Shown piece by piece: positions 1 through 8,100 of a DNA stretch of 64,000 bases. The stretch is from positions 302,410 through 366,409 of the forward strand of contig MKTL01000016.1 of the NCBI GenBank assembly GCA_001897605.1, in the 5' to 3' direction. The notes beneath the pieces are model-generated. The model worked only from the letters and a program-made list of their open reading frames with translations, ran no database searches and was not told the DNA's origin. The DNA comes from Clostridiales bacterium 38-18. GTDB taxonomy: Bacteria > Bacillota > Clostridia > Peptostreptococcales > Acidaminobacteraceae. The position numbers were made by a program, and so were the translations under genes. Numbering within the stretch: position 1 is the first letter of the stretch; each line of letters opens with the position of its first letter.

Positions 1-169
1 TATTCAATAAAGCATCGACGCTCGGTAGATTGACTAACCCAATTTCATCAACCTCTGACTTTAACTTCCTAGTACCCAAAATGCCTACAGCCCCAACAAC
101 TATAGTTAATAGCGTGACTAGAATAAATCCTCCGAGGATTTTTTTTCTCAGTCCTAAATTTTTAAGCAT
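1..169 (-). CDS. Methyl-accepting chemotaxis protein, N-terminus only (runs off window)
   Basis: Only the first 56 codons are present. The ATG at 169 follows a GGGGTG ribosome binding site. The peptide starts with a basic stretch (MLKNLGLRKKI), followed by one hydrophobic segment at about residues 12-32 and then a polar region containing LKSEVDEIGLVNLPSVDALL. This is the usual start of a four-helix-bundle chemoreceptor with an N-terminal membrane anchor. The signalling domain lies outside the window, so a histidine kinase or diguanylate cyclase with a similar sensor cannot be excluded. It lies downstream of mnmA on the same strand, separated by a 165-base gap that holds an inverted repeat. 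Confidence 0.6.
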   Translation of the reverse strand, partial: MLKNLGLRKKILGGFILVTLLTIVVGAVGILGTRKLKSEVDEIGLVNLPSVDALLN

Positions 170-191
170 GTCTCACCCCTAAAATTAATAA

Positions 192-229
192 ATGACTAAA
201 ACGCGCATTTAAATGAGCATTTTAGTCAT
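192..229. repeat. Inverted repeat just upstream of the chemoreceptor start
   Basis: The arms ATGACTAAAACGC and GCATTTTAGTCAT pair at 12 of 13 positions, with a further small palindrome (CATTTAAATG) in the loop. The repeat ends 22 bases before the chemoreceptor ATG and no T-run follows it on the minus strand. It therefore looks more like an operator or a 5' UTR hairpin than a terminator for mnmA. Confidence 0.55.
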
Positions 230-334
230 ATTAGGATAGCATATTGAAGCAAAAAATTTAATGGTTTCAATAGAAATAGCCAAAATTTTTGCAAGTTTTT
301 TGTGCAACTTATGTCATTTTTGTATCAGTGTCTT

Positions 335-1420
335 TCATTTGGTATTTTCAAAGGCTGATATGATACCACCACCTATCAGTACATCCTCCTTGTAACAAAC
401 CATTGCTTGTCCCTGTGAAGGTGCGCGGACGGGTGTTTCAAAACTAACCCTTGCGCCAGATGCGCTAATAAATAGCTTTCCTTGGTATTTTTCAGACCAT
501 TGACTTAAAACTGCTGTAATTGAAATCCCCTGAGTGTCATTTGATAACTGTGTTTTTAAGCTCGGTGAAATAAGATTAAATTCAGAACAAAAGACCTCGT
601 TGTATAACAAATTATCTTCGTTTCCTAATACGACATGATTGGTTTCAGGATGAATGGCAACAACCACGTATCTGCCATTTAAATATTGACCGTCCCGACC
701 CATGCCAAGGCGTCTTTTTTGTCCTATGGTATAGTGTCCAAACCCACTATGAGTTCCCAATACTTCTCCTTGAAGATTGATGAAGTCGCCCTGGATGCTG
801 CTTGAGCTTTCAACCTCTTTAAGAAAGCGACGGTGATTCTTGTGAGCGATAAAGCAAATGCCTAGACTGTCTTTTTTTTGGGACAAGGTAACATTCAATT
901 TTGAGAAGTGAGCCCTGACTTCTTCCTTGCTGTTTGCAAAGCCTAAAGGAAAAATAAGCTTAGACAGAATATTTTGATCCAAATGGTAGAGGTTATAGGA
1001 TTGATCCTTTTTCTCATAGCCCGCCTTCTTTAAAATATATTCTCCAGAAGCAGTGTCAAATTCACATTTCACATAATGTCCAGTCGCAAAAAAGTCCGCA
1101 CCAAGCTGGATACAATCGCTTATGAGCTGACCGTATTTAAAGTGTTTATTACAATAAAGGCAAGGATTAGGAGTTCTTCCAAACTCATAGGCATCGATAA
1201 AGGGTGTTATGACTTTTTCTTTAAAGGCATTTCTATAATCCAAAACATGATGAGGTATCCCAATTGCAGCTGCTACTTTTTTTGCAGCTTCTATCTCGTG
1301 GTGCTGATGATCAAAGAGCCACATTGTAACGCCAAAAACCTCATAGCCTTGTTCTTTTAACATAAGTGCGGTGGTACCGCTATCGATACCACCGCTAAGA
1401 CCTACTGCTACTATAGACAT
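335..1420 (-). CDS. mnmA: tRNA-specific 2-thiouridylase MnmA
   Basis: 361 residues, normal for MnmA, which adds sulfur to the wobble uridine U34 of Lys, Glu and Gln tRNAs using ATP and a persulfide relay. The PP-loop SGGIDS is at residues 9-14. The catalytic cysteine is in TPNPCLYCN (Cys87) and the second cysteine is in DSLGICFI (Cys189). The ATGHY, KDQSYNLY and YTIGQKRRLG motifs are also present. The P-loop continues GTTA rather than the common SSVA, so this is a slightly divergent member. Its ATG overlaps the degV stop by one base (TAATG), which suggests translational coupling to degV. It ends a degV-mnmA unit. Confidence 0.93.
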   Translation of the reverse strand: MSIVAVGLSGGIDSGTTALMLKEQGYEVFGVTMWLFDHQHHEIEAAKKVAAAIGIPHHVLDYRNAFKEKVITPFIDAYEFGRTPNPCLYCNKHFKYGQLISDCIQLGADFFATGHYVKCEFDTASGEYILKKAGYEKKDQSYNLYHLDQNILSKLIFPLGFANSKEEVRAHFSKLNVTLSQKKDSLGICFIAHKNHRRFLKEVESSSSIQGDFINLQGEVLGTHSGFGHYTIGQKRRLGMGRDGQYLNGRYVVVAIHPETNHVVLGNEDNLLYNEVFCSEFNLISPSLKTQLSNDTQGISITAVLSQWSEKYQGKLFISASGARVSFETPVRAPSQGQAMVCYKEDVLIGGGIISAFENTK

Positions 1421-2298
1421 TATTCTTCCCTTTCATCTCCAATGAAGGCAACCGCAATCATATTTGGGCCAACATGAGAGGCAATCGTCATACTGAGCTC
1501 GCTAATTATTAATGTTATTTCTGGATCAATCTCTTTAATTGCGTCGGCAAGAGCAAGTGCATCCGCCTCACAATTTCCATGACCGACAATTACTGCAGAA
1601 TGAGAGGATTTTTGATAATGGGCTTCGAATTTTGATGCCAGCTGCGCGATGGATTTCTTACGACCTCTTACATTGCCAAAAGGTTTAATTCTACCATCAT
1701 TGCCAACACCTAGTGTCGGTTTAACGTTGAGCATACTACCAACCAGTGCTGAAAAATGTGAAATACGACCACCATTTTTTAGATAATTTAAGTCATCAAC
1801 ACCGAACCAATGATGCGTGCTAAGTTTTACAGATTCTGCCCATTCAGCAATTTCATTTGCATTTTTACCTTGATTTACAAGCTTTAAAGCTTCCACAATA
1901 ATCGTACCTTGACCGATTGAAGCTGATAGTGTGTCAACAATCTGAATCACAGCCTCAGGGTAATCTTCAAGAACGGTTTGTTTTGCTAACATTGCAGAAT
2001 TGTATGTACCACTCATACCAGAGGTAAATCCTAGATAGATGACCTCTTTGCCTTCCTTAACACAGTCTCTAAACGCGCATTCAAAACGATAAGAGTTAAT
2101 TTGTGAGGTCGTCGGCATAATTCCCTGTCTTAATAAATCGTAAAAGTCTTTGTGCTTATATGTTTTTCCTAAATCATCGATGACTTCTCTATTTTGGATT
2201 TGAATTGGCATACCAAGGACGTGCAATAGATCCGAATGACTTTCCACAAAGTTCAGTGGAAGGTCACAACACGAATCTGTTATGATTTTAATGTTCAT
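1420..2298 (-). CDS. DegV family protein (FakB-like fatty acid-binding)
   Basis: About 292 residues with the DegV opening IKIITDSCCDLP, TTSQIN near residue 77, a GFTSGMSGTYNSA motif and a C-terminal HVGPNMIAV segment. DegV/FakB proteins bind a fatty acid and present it to the kinase FakA, which makes acyl-phosphate for phospholipid synthesis. I chose the ATG at 2298 because GGAGG lies ten bases upstream; an in-frame TTG five codons earlier overlaps that ribosome binding site. The gene follows pgsA, also a phospholipid gene, and is coupled to mnmA by a one-base overlap. A second DegV domain occurs in the fusion protein at 17827-19623. Confidence 0.88.
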   Translation of the reverse strand: MNIKIITDSCCDLPLNFVESHSDLLHVLGMPIQIQNREVIDDLGKTYKHKDFYDLLRQGIMPTTSQINSYRFECAFRDCVKEGKEVIYLGFTSGMSGTYNSAMLAKQTVLEDYPEAVIQIVDTLSASIGQGTIIVEALKLVNQGKNANEIAEWAESVKLSTHHWFGVDDLNYLKNGGRISHFSALVGSMLNVKPTLGVGNDGRIKPFGNVRGRKKSIAQLASKFEAHYQKSSHSAVIVGHGNCEADALALADAIKEIDPEITLIISELSMTIASHVGPNMIAVAFIGDEREE

Positions 2299-2333
2299 AA
2301 TTGAAGCCTCCAATTTTGTGATAGATGTACCGT

Positions 2334-2867
2334 TTAATTGGACTGTCGTTTGTGCTTTATCATAAATGTAACATAGGATGTAAGAGCGATAAGTTTGAAA
2401 CCAACAGCAAGAATAACAAGGTATTGCAACGATTTGGATTCAGGCATGAGCAGAAGTAGTACAATAGCTAGACTGAAAACAACCGTAGCAAATTTACCAA
2501 ACAGGTTCGATGGTATGATCATTTTTTCCTTGCGCATGTATAGATATATGCCTGCACATATCATAAAAAGTTCTTTCATAAGCATGATTGCCAAGACCCA
2601 AAGTGGTATAATATGGTCAAGGTAGAGTGATGTTAGTGCCGCAAGTAGCATCAATTTGTCTGCTAGTGGATCAAATACAGTTCCAAAGGGTGATATAACT
2701 TGGTACTTTCGAGCTAAATAGCCATCTAAGAAATCTGTAAAACCGGCAAATATAAAAATTATAAGTGCTATTGTGTGTGCAGCTTCCATAGTGGAAAAGT
2801 ACACCATAAGAAAAACCGGTACAAGACATAGACGGATGGCAGTTAATAGATTGGGTATGTTTTTCAA
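2334..2867 (-). CDS. pgsA: CDP-diacylglycerol--glycerol-3-phosphate 3-phosphatidyltransferase
   Basis: 177 residues, typical for PgsA, which condenses CDP-diacylglycerol with glycerol-3-phosphate in the first committed step to phosphatidylglycerol. The CDP-alcohol phosphotransferase signature D-G-x2-A-R-x8-G-x3-D-x3-D is complete at residues 48-70 (DGYLAR ... GTVFDPLAD). Several hydrophobic segments fit an integral membrane protein. The start is a TTG at 2867 preceded by AAAGGAG; no ATG is better placed. It is the first gene of a minus-strand group with degV and mnmA, and it is divergent from the ABC transporter binding-protein gene. Confidence 0.93.
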   Translation of the reverse strand: MKNIPNLLTAIRLCLVPVFLMVYFSTMEAAHTIALIIFIFAGFTDFLDGYLARKYQVISPFGTVFDPLADKLMLLAALTSLYLDHIIPLWVLAIMLMKELFMICAGIYLYMRKEKMIIPSNLFGKFATVVFSLAIVLLLLMPESKSLQYLVILAVGFKLIALTSYVTFMIKHKRQSN

Positions 2868-3023
2868 CCAGTAACACTCCTTTCACGAAAGGCCCCAAAA
2901 TTAAACGTATACATGTAAATTATAAACTATTCCGTGTCAAAAAGCGAAAAAAAGTATCATATGTTTTAAATATAGAAAATACTGGTATAAACAATAACGA
3001 CTATCAATAAAAGAGGAGGCATT

Positions 3024-3809
3024 ATGAAAAAAATAGTACTATTACTGATTGTAGCCATTTTTGTGTTATCAGGGTGCCAAAGTCAATCTGCTGAAGAGCC
3101 TTTAAAGGTTGGTATGGAATTAAAATATCCACCCTTTGAAACTAAGGATGCAAATGGAAATCCAGATGGTGCATCGGTTATGCTTGCTAACAAACTAGGA
3201 GAATATTTAGGACGAGAGATTGAGATCGTTGAAACCGATTATGGTAGCTTAATACCAGCACTTGAACAGGGTAAAATTGATTTGATTATTTCGTCCATGA
3301 CGATTACACCGGCAAGAGAAGAAGTGGTTGATTTTTCTGAGCCTTACACAAACAGCCAGCTGATGATGCTCGTTTATAAGGATTCTAAGGTGCAATCAGC
3401 AGAGGATTTAGACGATCCTTCGATTATCATTGCTTCAAAGACTGGAACGATAGGTGCTTTATGGGCAGCGCAAAATGCACCAAATGCCCAAATTCGTAAT
3501 ATTGATGAGGAAGCATCTGCTGTTTTAGAGGTAGCTCAGGGTAAAGCGGATGTCTTTATCTACGATCCGATTTCAATTATTAGACATCATGAAAATTATC
3601 CTGATACCACACGTGCAATTTTAGAGCCCTTACCAAATACCAAAGGGTGGGGGATTGCAATGCGAAAGGGAGAGGAAGAGCTAAAAGAAAAAATTAACGC
3701 ATTTATAGAAAAGGCGAAAACCGATGGCACCTATGATAAAATTCGAGAGACCTATTTACAAGACAAAATTAAAGAATTTGAAGGTTATGGTCTAGAATTT
3801 TTCTTTTAA
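3024..3809 (+). CDS. Amino acid ABC transporter substrate-binding lipoprotein
   Basis: 261 residues. A lipoprotein signal peptide ends at LSGC (Cys18), so the mature protein is anchored outside the membrane. The rest matches the family 3 solute-binding fold for polar amino acids: LKVGMELKYPPFE, a DLIISSMTITPAREEVVDFSEPY block near residues 90-112, and TGTIGALWA. An AGAGGAGG ribosome binding site precedes the ATG. The permease and ATPase genes follow after a 182-base gap containing a terminator, so the binding protein is probably made in excess. The exact amino acid bound cannot be read from the sequence. Confidence 0.9.
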   Translation: MKKIVLLLIVAIFVLSGCQSQSAEEPLKVGMELKYPPFETKDANGNPDGASVMLANKLGEYLGREIEIVETDYGSLIPALEQGKIDLIISSMTITPAREEVVDFSEPYTNSQLMMLVYKDSKVQSAEDLDDPSIIIASKTGTIGALWAAQNAPNAQIRNIDEEASAVLEVAQGKADVFIYDPISIIRHHENYPDTTRAILEPLPNTKGWGIAMRKGEEELKEKINAFIEKAKTDGTYDKIRETYLQDKIKEFEGYGLEFFF

Positions 3810-3884
3810 TGAAGGAATTAAAAATTCAGGCTCAAATTAAAATCGATTTTATGTTTTAATTATAAGGTTGAAGATTAGGATTAT

Positions 3885-3921
3885 AAAAGTCCTCTCTATT
3901 CAAAAAGAGAGTGACTTTTTT
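3885..3921 (+). terminator. Terminator between binding protein and permease genes
   Basis: AAAAGTC-CTCTCT pairs with AGAGAG-GACTTTT (one bulged base), followed by a T-rich run. It lies within the transporter gene set. Partial read-through would give more binding protein than membrane components. Confidence 0.75.
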
Positions 3922-3991
3922 ATTAAAGTTCATTTTAATTTAAGTTGAACTGATAGCTTTGATGAATTACCGAATAAACTAGGAGCGACAA

Positions 3992-4747
3992 ATGAAAAAA
4001 ATACTAAGCTTTCTTGCAGCAATTGCAGTCTATGTTCTTTTATTCTATTTCGTATCGTCTAGAGCGCTTGAAAAAACAACAGATTACTCTGTTTATTTAA
4101 ACTATTGGCGCGTAATTCTTGACGGATGGCTCACGACGATTGCCATCAGTGTGGTATCGCTTATATTAGCGCTTGTAATCGGACTTGTTCTTTATCTAAT
4201 GACCGTTTCAAAATGGCGTGTGCTCAAGTATCTATCGGAAATTCATAAGACCATTATTTTTGGTACCCCTTTAATCGTAATTGCTGTTATTGCTTACTAT
4301 TATATAGGGGATGCATTTAATATTGATTCTAAGTTTTGGGTAGGTTCATTGACACTTGGACTGTATATCGGTGCATACATTTCAGATATTTATAAGGGTG
4401 CAATTGAGAGCATTCATCAAAACCAGTGGCAGACCGCAAAAATGTTTGGATTTACAAAGTATCAAACGTATCGATATATTGTGTTTCCTCAGGTGATGAC
4501 TTCAATTTTGCCACCTCTTGCTGGTCAATTTGCTATGACCATCAAGAGTAGTGCTCTTTTGGCTTACATGTCGACAAATGAGTTCCTAAATTCAATACAA
4601 ACCATTCAGTCGATTAGCTTTAGATATCCTGAGGGCTTTTTAATTATTGCAGTGGGATATCTGATCCTAACCGTTCCACTTATTTTTATGGTAAGAACAC
4701 TAGAAAAAAGACTTAATTACAAGGTGGCATATGAATCTATCAATTAA
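3992..4747 (+). CDS. Amino acid ABC transporter permease
   Basis: 251 residues with about five hydrophobic segments. A HisM/GlnP-type permease motif is present: the EAA-like loop IHQNQWQTAKMFGFTKYQTYRYIVFPQVMTS, which contacts the ATPase. The family forms the membrane channel for polar amino acid import. AGGAGCGAC precedes the ATG. Its 3' end overlaps the ATPase gene by 17 bases, so the two are translationally linked. It is somewhat divergent from standard permeases at the N-terminus, which carries an extra predicted helix (ILSFLAAIAVYVLLFYFV). Confidence 0.87.
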   Translation: MKKILSFLAAIAVYVLLFYFVSSRALEKTTDYSVYLNYWRVILDGWLTTIAISVVSLILALVIGLVLYLMTVSKWRVLKYLSEIHKTIIFGTPLIVIAVIAYYYIGDAFNIDSKFWVGSLTLGLYIGAYISDIYKGAIESIHQNQWQTAKMFGFTKYQTYRYIVFPQVMTSILPPLAGQFAMTIKSSALLAYMSTNEFLNSIQTIQSISFRYPEGFLIIAVGYLILTVPLIFMVRTLEKRLNYKVAYESIN

Positions 4748-5465
4748 TAATCTCGTTAAGTCCTACGGAGGAAAAACCATACTTGACCAAATGGCGATAG
4801 AAGTAGAGGACATTCAAGTTTTAGCACTTATTGGTGCCTCGGGTAGTGGTAAGTCCACCCTTTTAAGGCTGATTGCAGGACTTGAAGCCTTTCAAAGTGG
4901 TAGTATAAAGGTGAATGGTCACACCGTTAGTGAAATTTCAGATGTAGAATATAGAAAAAAGGTTGGTTTTGTTTTTCAGGATCACAACTTGTTTCCCCAT
5001 CTAACAATAATGGAAAATATTTTATTGGTTTTAGAAAAGGTACATGGACGCGTTCGTGAGGAAGCCATTCTCGAAGTAAATTCACTTTTAAATCAATTTG
5101 GATTAATTGAGCACGCCGATAAAAGGCCACATCAGATGAGTGGTGGCCAAGCGCAGAGAGCTTCTATCGTAAGAGCACTTGCAATCGCACCTGAGCTAGT
5201 GCTACTAGATGAGCCCACCTCCTCCTTAGATCCAATATTGACGCATGAGGTTTTAAATGCAATAAAGCTTTTGGCAGAGCAAAAAAAGGATTTTGTCATC
5301 GTGACACATGAAATTGGATTTGCAAGAGAGGTTGCTGATTATATCATTTTTATGGAGGATGGAAAGATCATTGAGCATGGCACAAAAGACATATTATTAA
5401 AGCCACAAACCCAAAAGCTAAAGGATTTTTTAAACAAGGTTCTAACATTTGTAAATGAAATGTAA
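4731..5465 (+). CDS. Amino acid ABC transporter ATP-binding protein
   Basis: 244 residues, the normal size for GlnQ/HisP-type ATPases that drive import. Walker A is GASGSGKST, the Q-loop is FQDHNLFPH, the signature is MSGGQAQR (Met in place of the usual Leu), Walker B is LVLLDEPTSSLDP and the switch histidine is in VTHEIGFA. AAGGTGG precedes the ATG, which lies inside the end of the permease gene. This is the last gene of the transporter set; eight bases downstream begins the inverted repeat of the RAYT element. Confidence 0.93.
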   Translation: MNLSINNLVKSYGGKTILDQMAIEVEDIQVLALIGASGSGKSTLLRLIAGLEAFQSGSIKVNGHTVSEISDVEYRKKVGFVFQDHNLFPHLTIMENILLVLEKVHGRVREEAILEVNSLLNQFGLIEHADKRPHQMSGGQAQRASIVRALAIAPELVLLDEPTSSLDPILTHEVLNAIKLLAEQKKDFVIVTHEIGFAREVADYIIFMEDGKIIEHGTKDILLKPQTQKLKDFLNKVLTFVNEM

Positions 5466-5472
5466 ATTCACA

Positions 5473-5489
5473 GGGACGGTACTTGAATT
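5473..5489 (+). repeat. Left inverted repeat of RAYT element
   Basis: 17 bases, GGGACGGTACTTGAATT, 7 bases after the stop codon of the upstream ATPase gene. It matches the right-end repeat in inverted orientation with one mismatch. Confidence 0.7.
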
Positions 5490-5533
5490 TTGTTTTTTCC
5501 TCTGTTATACTCAGTATGAAGGTAGGTGGTCCT

Positions 5534-6187
5534 GTGGCACGTAAAGCTAGACGAGTAGAGCTTGAAGGCGTATATCACATCAGGCAGTTTGGCAGTTCCT
5601 CTCGAAAGCTTTTTGAAAGCAAAGAGGATAAATTCAAATTTTTAGAATTGATAAAAGCTTCTAAAAAGAAATATGGCTACAAGCTATATGCCTACTGTCT
5701 CGAAAACGATAACGCATATCATTTGGTTGTTTATGCCAATGGGAGTGACTTATCAAAGATTATGAAATCACTAAACATAGCATACGCCATGTACATTAAA
5801 TCTGACCAACCTATATTTAAAGACCGATACAAAAGTGTTTTAATTGAAGATGAATGTGTGTTTGAGCGAATATGTGAAGAAATCCGATGCAATAAGGTAA
5901 ATGGGTCCTGTTTCAATAGTGAAATAGATATTTGTGATCATGATAATCCCTTTCATGCTGCCTGTAAATTGTGCTTAAAAACCACAAAAGAGGCACTGGA
6001 AAGATTGGAGCAGATTGCATGTGCCAAATCCTTAAAAACACATGACCTGATAAAGGATAAGTCCCTTCGCAATCAGCTAATCGTGGATTTTAGAAAAAAC
6101 TCAATTTTGTCATTGAAAGAGCTTGGTGAGCTGTTTGGCGGCTTGTCTGAGTCCTCAGTTTGTAAGATTCTTAAATTAGAAAAATAA
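5534..6187 (+). CDS. IS200-like REP-associated tyrosine transposase (RAYT), degenerate HUH
   Basis: About 217 residues. The N-terminus MARKARRVELEGVYHIRQFG is characteristic of Y1/IS200-like RAYT proteins, single-strand DNA nucleases that act on hairpin-forming repeats. I chose GTG at 5534 because an AGGTAGGTGG stretch lies just upstream and the peptide then begins exactly as family members do. The usual DNHVHLL metal motif is replaced by NDNAYHLVV, so the first HUH histidine is missing. The segment before FKDRYKS is also shortened. A C-terminal helix-turn-helix-like segment (LSLKELGELFGGLSESSVCKIL) is retained. It may be catalytically impaired or domesticated. Confidence 0.75.
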   Translation: MARKARRVELEGVYHIRQFGSSSRKLFESKEDKFKFLELIKASKKKYGYKLYAYCLENDNAYHLVVYANGSDLSKIMKSLNIAYAMYIKSDQPIFKDRYKSVLIEDECVFERICEEIRCNKVNGSCFNSEIDICDHDNPFHAACKLCLKTTKEALERLEQIACAKSLKTHDLIKDKSLRNQLIVDFRKNSILSLKELGELFGGLSESSVCKILKLEK

Positions 6188-6199
6188 TACCAACGTTTA

Positions 6200-6246
6200 A
6201 AACCTTCTGTTGTGCGTATATTTATGATGTACACTGACAGAAGTTT
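6200..6246. repeat. Imperfect hairpin inside right end of RAYT element
   Basis: AAACCTTCTGT-TGTGCGTA pairs imperfectly with TGTACACTG-ACAGAAGTTT. Such imperfect palindromes are the typical substrates of RAYT proteins. It could also terminate the RAYT transcript weakly, but no T-run follows. Confidence 0.5.
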
Positions 6247-6258
6247 ATTTAGCATTTC

Positions 6259-6275
6259 AATTCAAGTAACGTCCC
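6259..6275 (-). repeat. Right inverted repeat of RAYT element
   Basis: AATTCAAGTAACGTCCC, the inverse of the left repeat with one mismatch. It ends 24 bases before the trxB start, so trxB must be transcribed from within or through the element. Confidence 0.7.
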
Positions 6276-6299
6276 CAGAGACGATAAGGAGTGTAAGAT

Positions 6300-7274
6300 A
6301 TGGAACTCAATCTTAATTTAGCCTCAAGTAAAAAGAAAAGTGTTGTACTTGATAAGGGTAAGACCTATGACTTATTGATCATCGGGTCAGGTCCAGCAGG
6401 ACTTAACTCAGCTCTATATGCAAAAAGAAAGGGTCTTGAGGTGGGTATCATCGGTAAAAAAAGCGGTGGCCAGGTTGTAGATACAACATCAGTGGAGAAT
6501 TATTTAGGCTTTGAGTACAAAACGGGCGAAGAGCTTGTAAAGGCTTTTAAATCGCACGTTGACAGTCTTAAGGTTCCTTTCTTAAGTGATGCTGAGGTGA
6601 CATCTATTCATAAAATTGAAAATAGATTTATGGTTCAGCTATCAAGTGGTGAGGAGATTGCAACGAAAGCAGTTATTATCGCTACTGGTAGCCGCCCGAG
6701 ACAATTAGGAATTTCAGGTGAAGCAGATTATTTAGGTAAGGGCGTCGCTTACTGTGCAATCTGTGATGGCCCATTATTTGAAGGTTTAGAAGTCATCGTT
6801 GCTGGTGGAGGAAACTCAGCAGTAGAGGCTGCTATTGATCTTGCAAAAATTGCCAGCACTGTTAAGCTGGTTCATAGAAGTCAATTGAGAGCAGACCAAA
6901 TCGTAATTGACAAGCTCAACACTTTTGAAAATGTGGAAATTTATCTAGAAACCGAAATTTTAGAGGTCAAAGGCGCTCAGCTTATGTCTGGTATCATCGT
7001 GAAGGATAAAAAGACAGGTGAGATTTCAGAGCTTGCAGCAAATGGCTTATTTGTTGAGATAGGCTATCTGCCAAACAGCGGTTTTGTAAAGGACCTTGTG
7101 AAGCTGAATGAAAGAGGAGAAATTATTGTTAATGCCGCCTGTGAGACCTCTGTTGAGGGTGTATTTGCTGCAGGTGATGTTACGGATGTTCCATACAAGC
7201 AAATCGTTATTTCGGCTGGTGAAGGCGCTAAAGCAGCACTTACTGCAAACGATTATATAAACAGATTAAAATAA
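6300..7274 (+). CDS. trxB: Thioredoxin reductase (FAD/NAD(P)-disulfide oxidoreductase)
   Basis: 324 residues. The FAD-binding GSGPAG is at residues 29-34, the redox-active CAIC at Cys152/Cys155, the NAD(P)-binding GGGNS at 169-173, and the C-terminal AAGDV FAD motif is present. These define a low-molecular-weight thioredoxin reductase. About 20 extra residues precede the FAD motif compared with the usual start. The AAGGAG ribosome binding site is well placed. The next gene encodes a protein with two thioredoxin-fold CxxC sites, its likely partner, 39 bases downstream. NADPH, NADH or ferredoxin dependence cannot be decided from the sequence. Confidence 0.9.
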   Translation: MELNLNLASSKKKSVVLDKGKTYDLLIIGSGPAGLNSALYAKRKGLEVGIIGKKSGGQVVDTTSVENYLGFEYKTGEELVKAFKSHVDSLKVPFLSDAEVTSIHKIENRFMVQLSSGEEIATKAVIIATGSRPRQLGISGEADYLGKGVAYCAICDGPLFEGLEVIVAGGGNSAVEAAIDLAKIASTVKLVHRSQLRADQIVIDKLNTFENVEIYLETEILEVKGAQLMSGIIVKDKKTGEISELAANGLFVEIGYLPNSGFVKDLVKLNERGEIIVNAACETSVEGVFAAGDVTDVPYKQIVISAGEGAKAALTANDYINRLK

Positions 7275-7313
7275 ATCAAAAAAATAATTGAAACACGAGA
7301 AAAGGAGAAAACT

Positions 7314-7964
7314 ATGAGCTTATTAAACGAACAATTACAAGAACAATTAAGAGAGATTTTTGCAGATATGAAGGACGATATTACACTGGCAGTGTTTTCT
7401 AAGGAGGACGACTGTGAGACTTGTAAAGATACTTTAAGTTTTATGCAAGAAATTGAAAGTCTAAGTGATAAAATTCATCTTGAGGAGCTTGATTTGGTAA
7501 AAGATGCAGATCGAGCAGCTGCGTACAATGTAGTTATGGCACCGAGCATCGTAATGCTAGATGGACAAAAAAATTATAGAGGCGTGAAATTTAACGGTAT
7601 TCCAGCAGGACATGAAATCAATTCCTTCATCCCAGCCATTCTTGAAGTTTCTGGTGCAGGAGAAGCCTTACCTGAAAGCTATAAAGTAAAACTAAATGCA
7701 CTTGAAAAACCAGTCAATATCAAGGTGTTTGTTACCCTCAGCTGTCCACATTGTGCAGGTGCGGTTCAAAAGGCACATAAATTGGCACTAGAAAGTGATC
7801 TTATCGATGGTGAAATGATCGAGGCACAGACCTTTTACGATTTGTCTGAAAAGTTTAATGTCTCAAGTGTCCCTAAAATCGTTATCAACGATCAATATGA
7901 GTTCGTGGGCAATCAACCGCTTGAAGTATTCTTAGAGGAAATTGAAAAAGCGCAAAGAGCTTAA
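7314..7964 (+). CDS. Two-domain thioredoxin/glutaredoxin-like protein disulfide oxidoreductase
   Basis: 216 residues that read as two thioredoxin-fold units. The first has Cys34-Glu-Thr-Cys37 followed by VVMAPSIVML; the second has Cys144-Pro-His-Cys147 followed by NVSSVPKIVIND, with the cis-proline segment in each. This is the arrangement of protein disulfide oxidoreductases and of the N-terminal domain of AhpF. AAAGGAG precedes the ATG. It lies directly behind trxB and ahead of a strong terminator, so the two probably form an electron relay from TrxB to peroxiredoxins or other disulfides. Its CPHC site resembles DsbA-like redox sites. Confidence 0.85.
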   Translation: MSLLNEQLQEQLREIFADMKDDITLAVFSKEDDCETCKDTLSFMQEIESLSDKIHLEELDLVKDADRAAAYNVVMAPSIVMLDGQKNYRGVKFNGIPAGHEINSFIPAILEVSGAGEALPESYKVKLNALEKPVNIKVFVTLSCPHCAGAVQKAHKLALESDLIDGEMIEAQTFYDLSEKFNVSSVPKIVINDQYEFVGNQPLEVFLEEIEKAQRA

Positions 7965-7978
7965 AAAGTGTAAAAAAC

Positions 7979-8033
7979 AAACCCCCATTTGATAGCTTTC
8001 ACACATTCTTGTGAAGCAACCTTTGGGGGTTTT
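7979..8033 (+). terminator. Terminator of trxB operon
   Basis: AAACCCCCA pairs with TGGGGGTTT, enclosing a second stem CTTTCACA/TGTGAAG. A T-rich stretch follows. Confidence 0.85.
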
Positions 8034-8100
8034 CTATTTTTTATTTGTTTTGATTGATTTCAGAAATTCGAATAAAGTATAATAGTTATAATACCATGAG

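Larger units (their letters stand above)
5473..6275. mobile_element. IS200-like/RAYT element bounded by inverted repeats
   Basis: A single IS200-like gene is bracketed by GGGACGGTACTTGAATT (5473-5489) and, inverted, GGGACGTTACTTGAATT (6259-6275); 16 of 17 bases match. A further imperfect hairpin lies inside the right end (6200-6246). The unit fits exactly between the ABC transporter operon and trxB, with the right end only 24 bases before the trxB start. No target duplication is expected for this family and none was seen. Confidence 0.7.
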
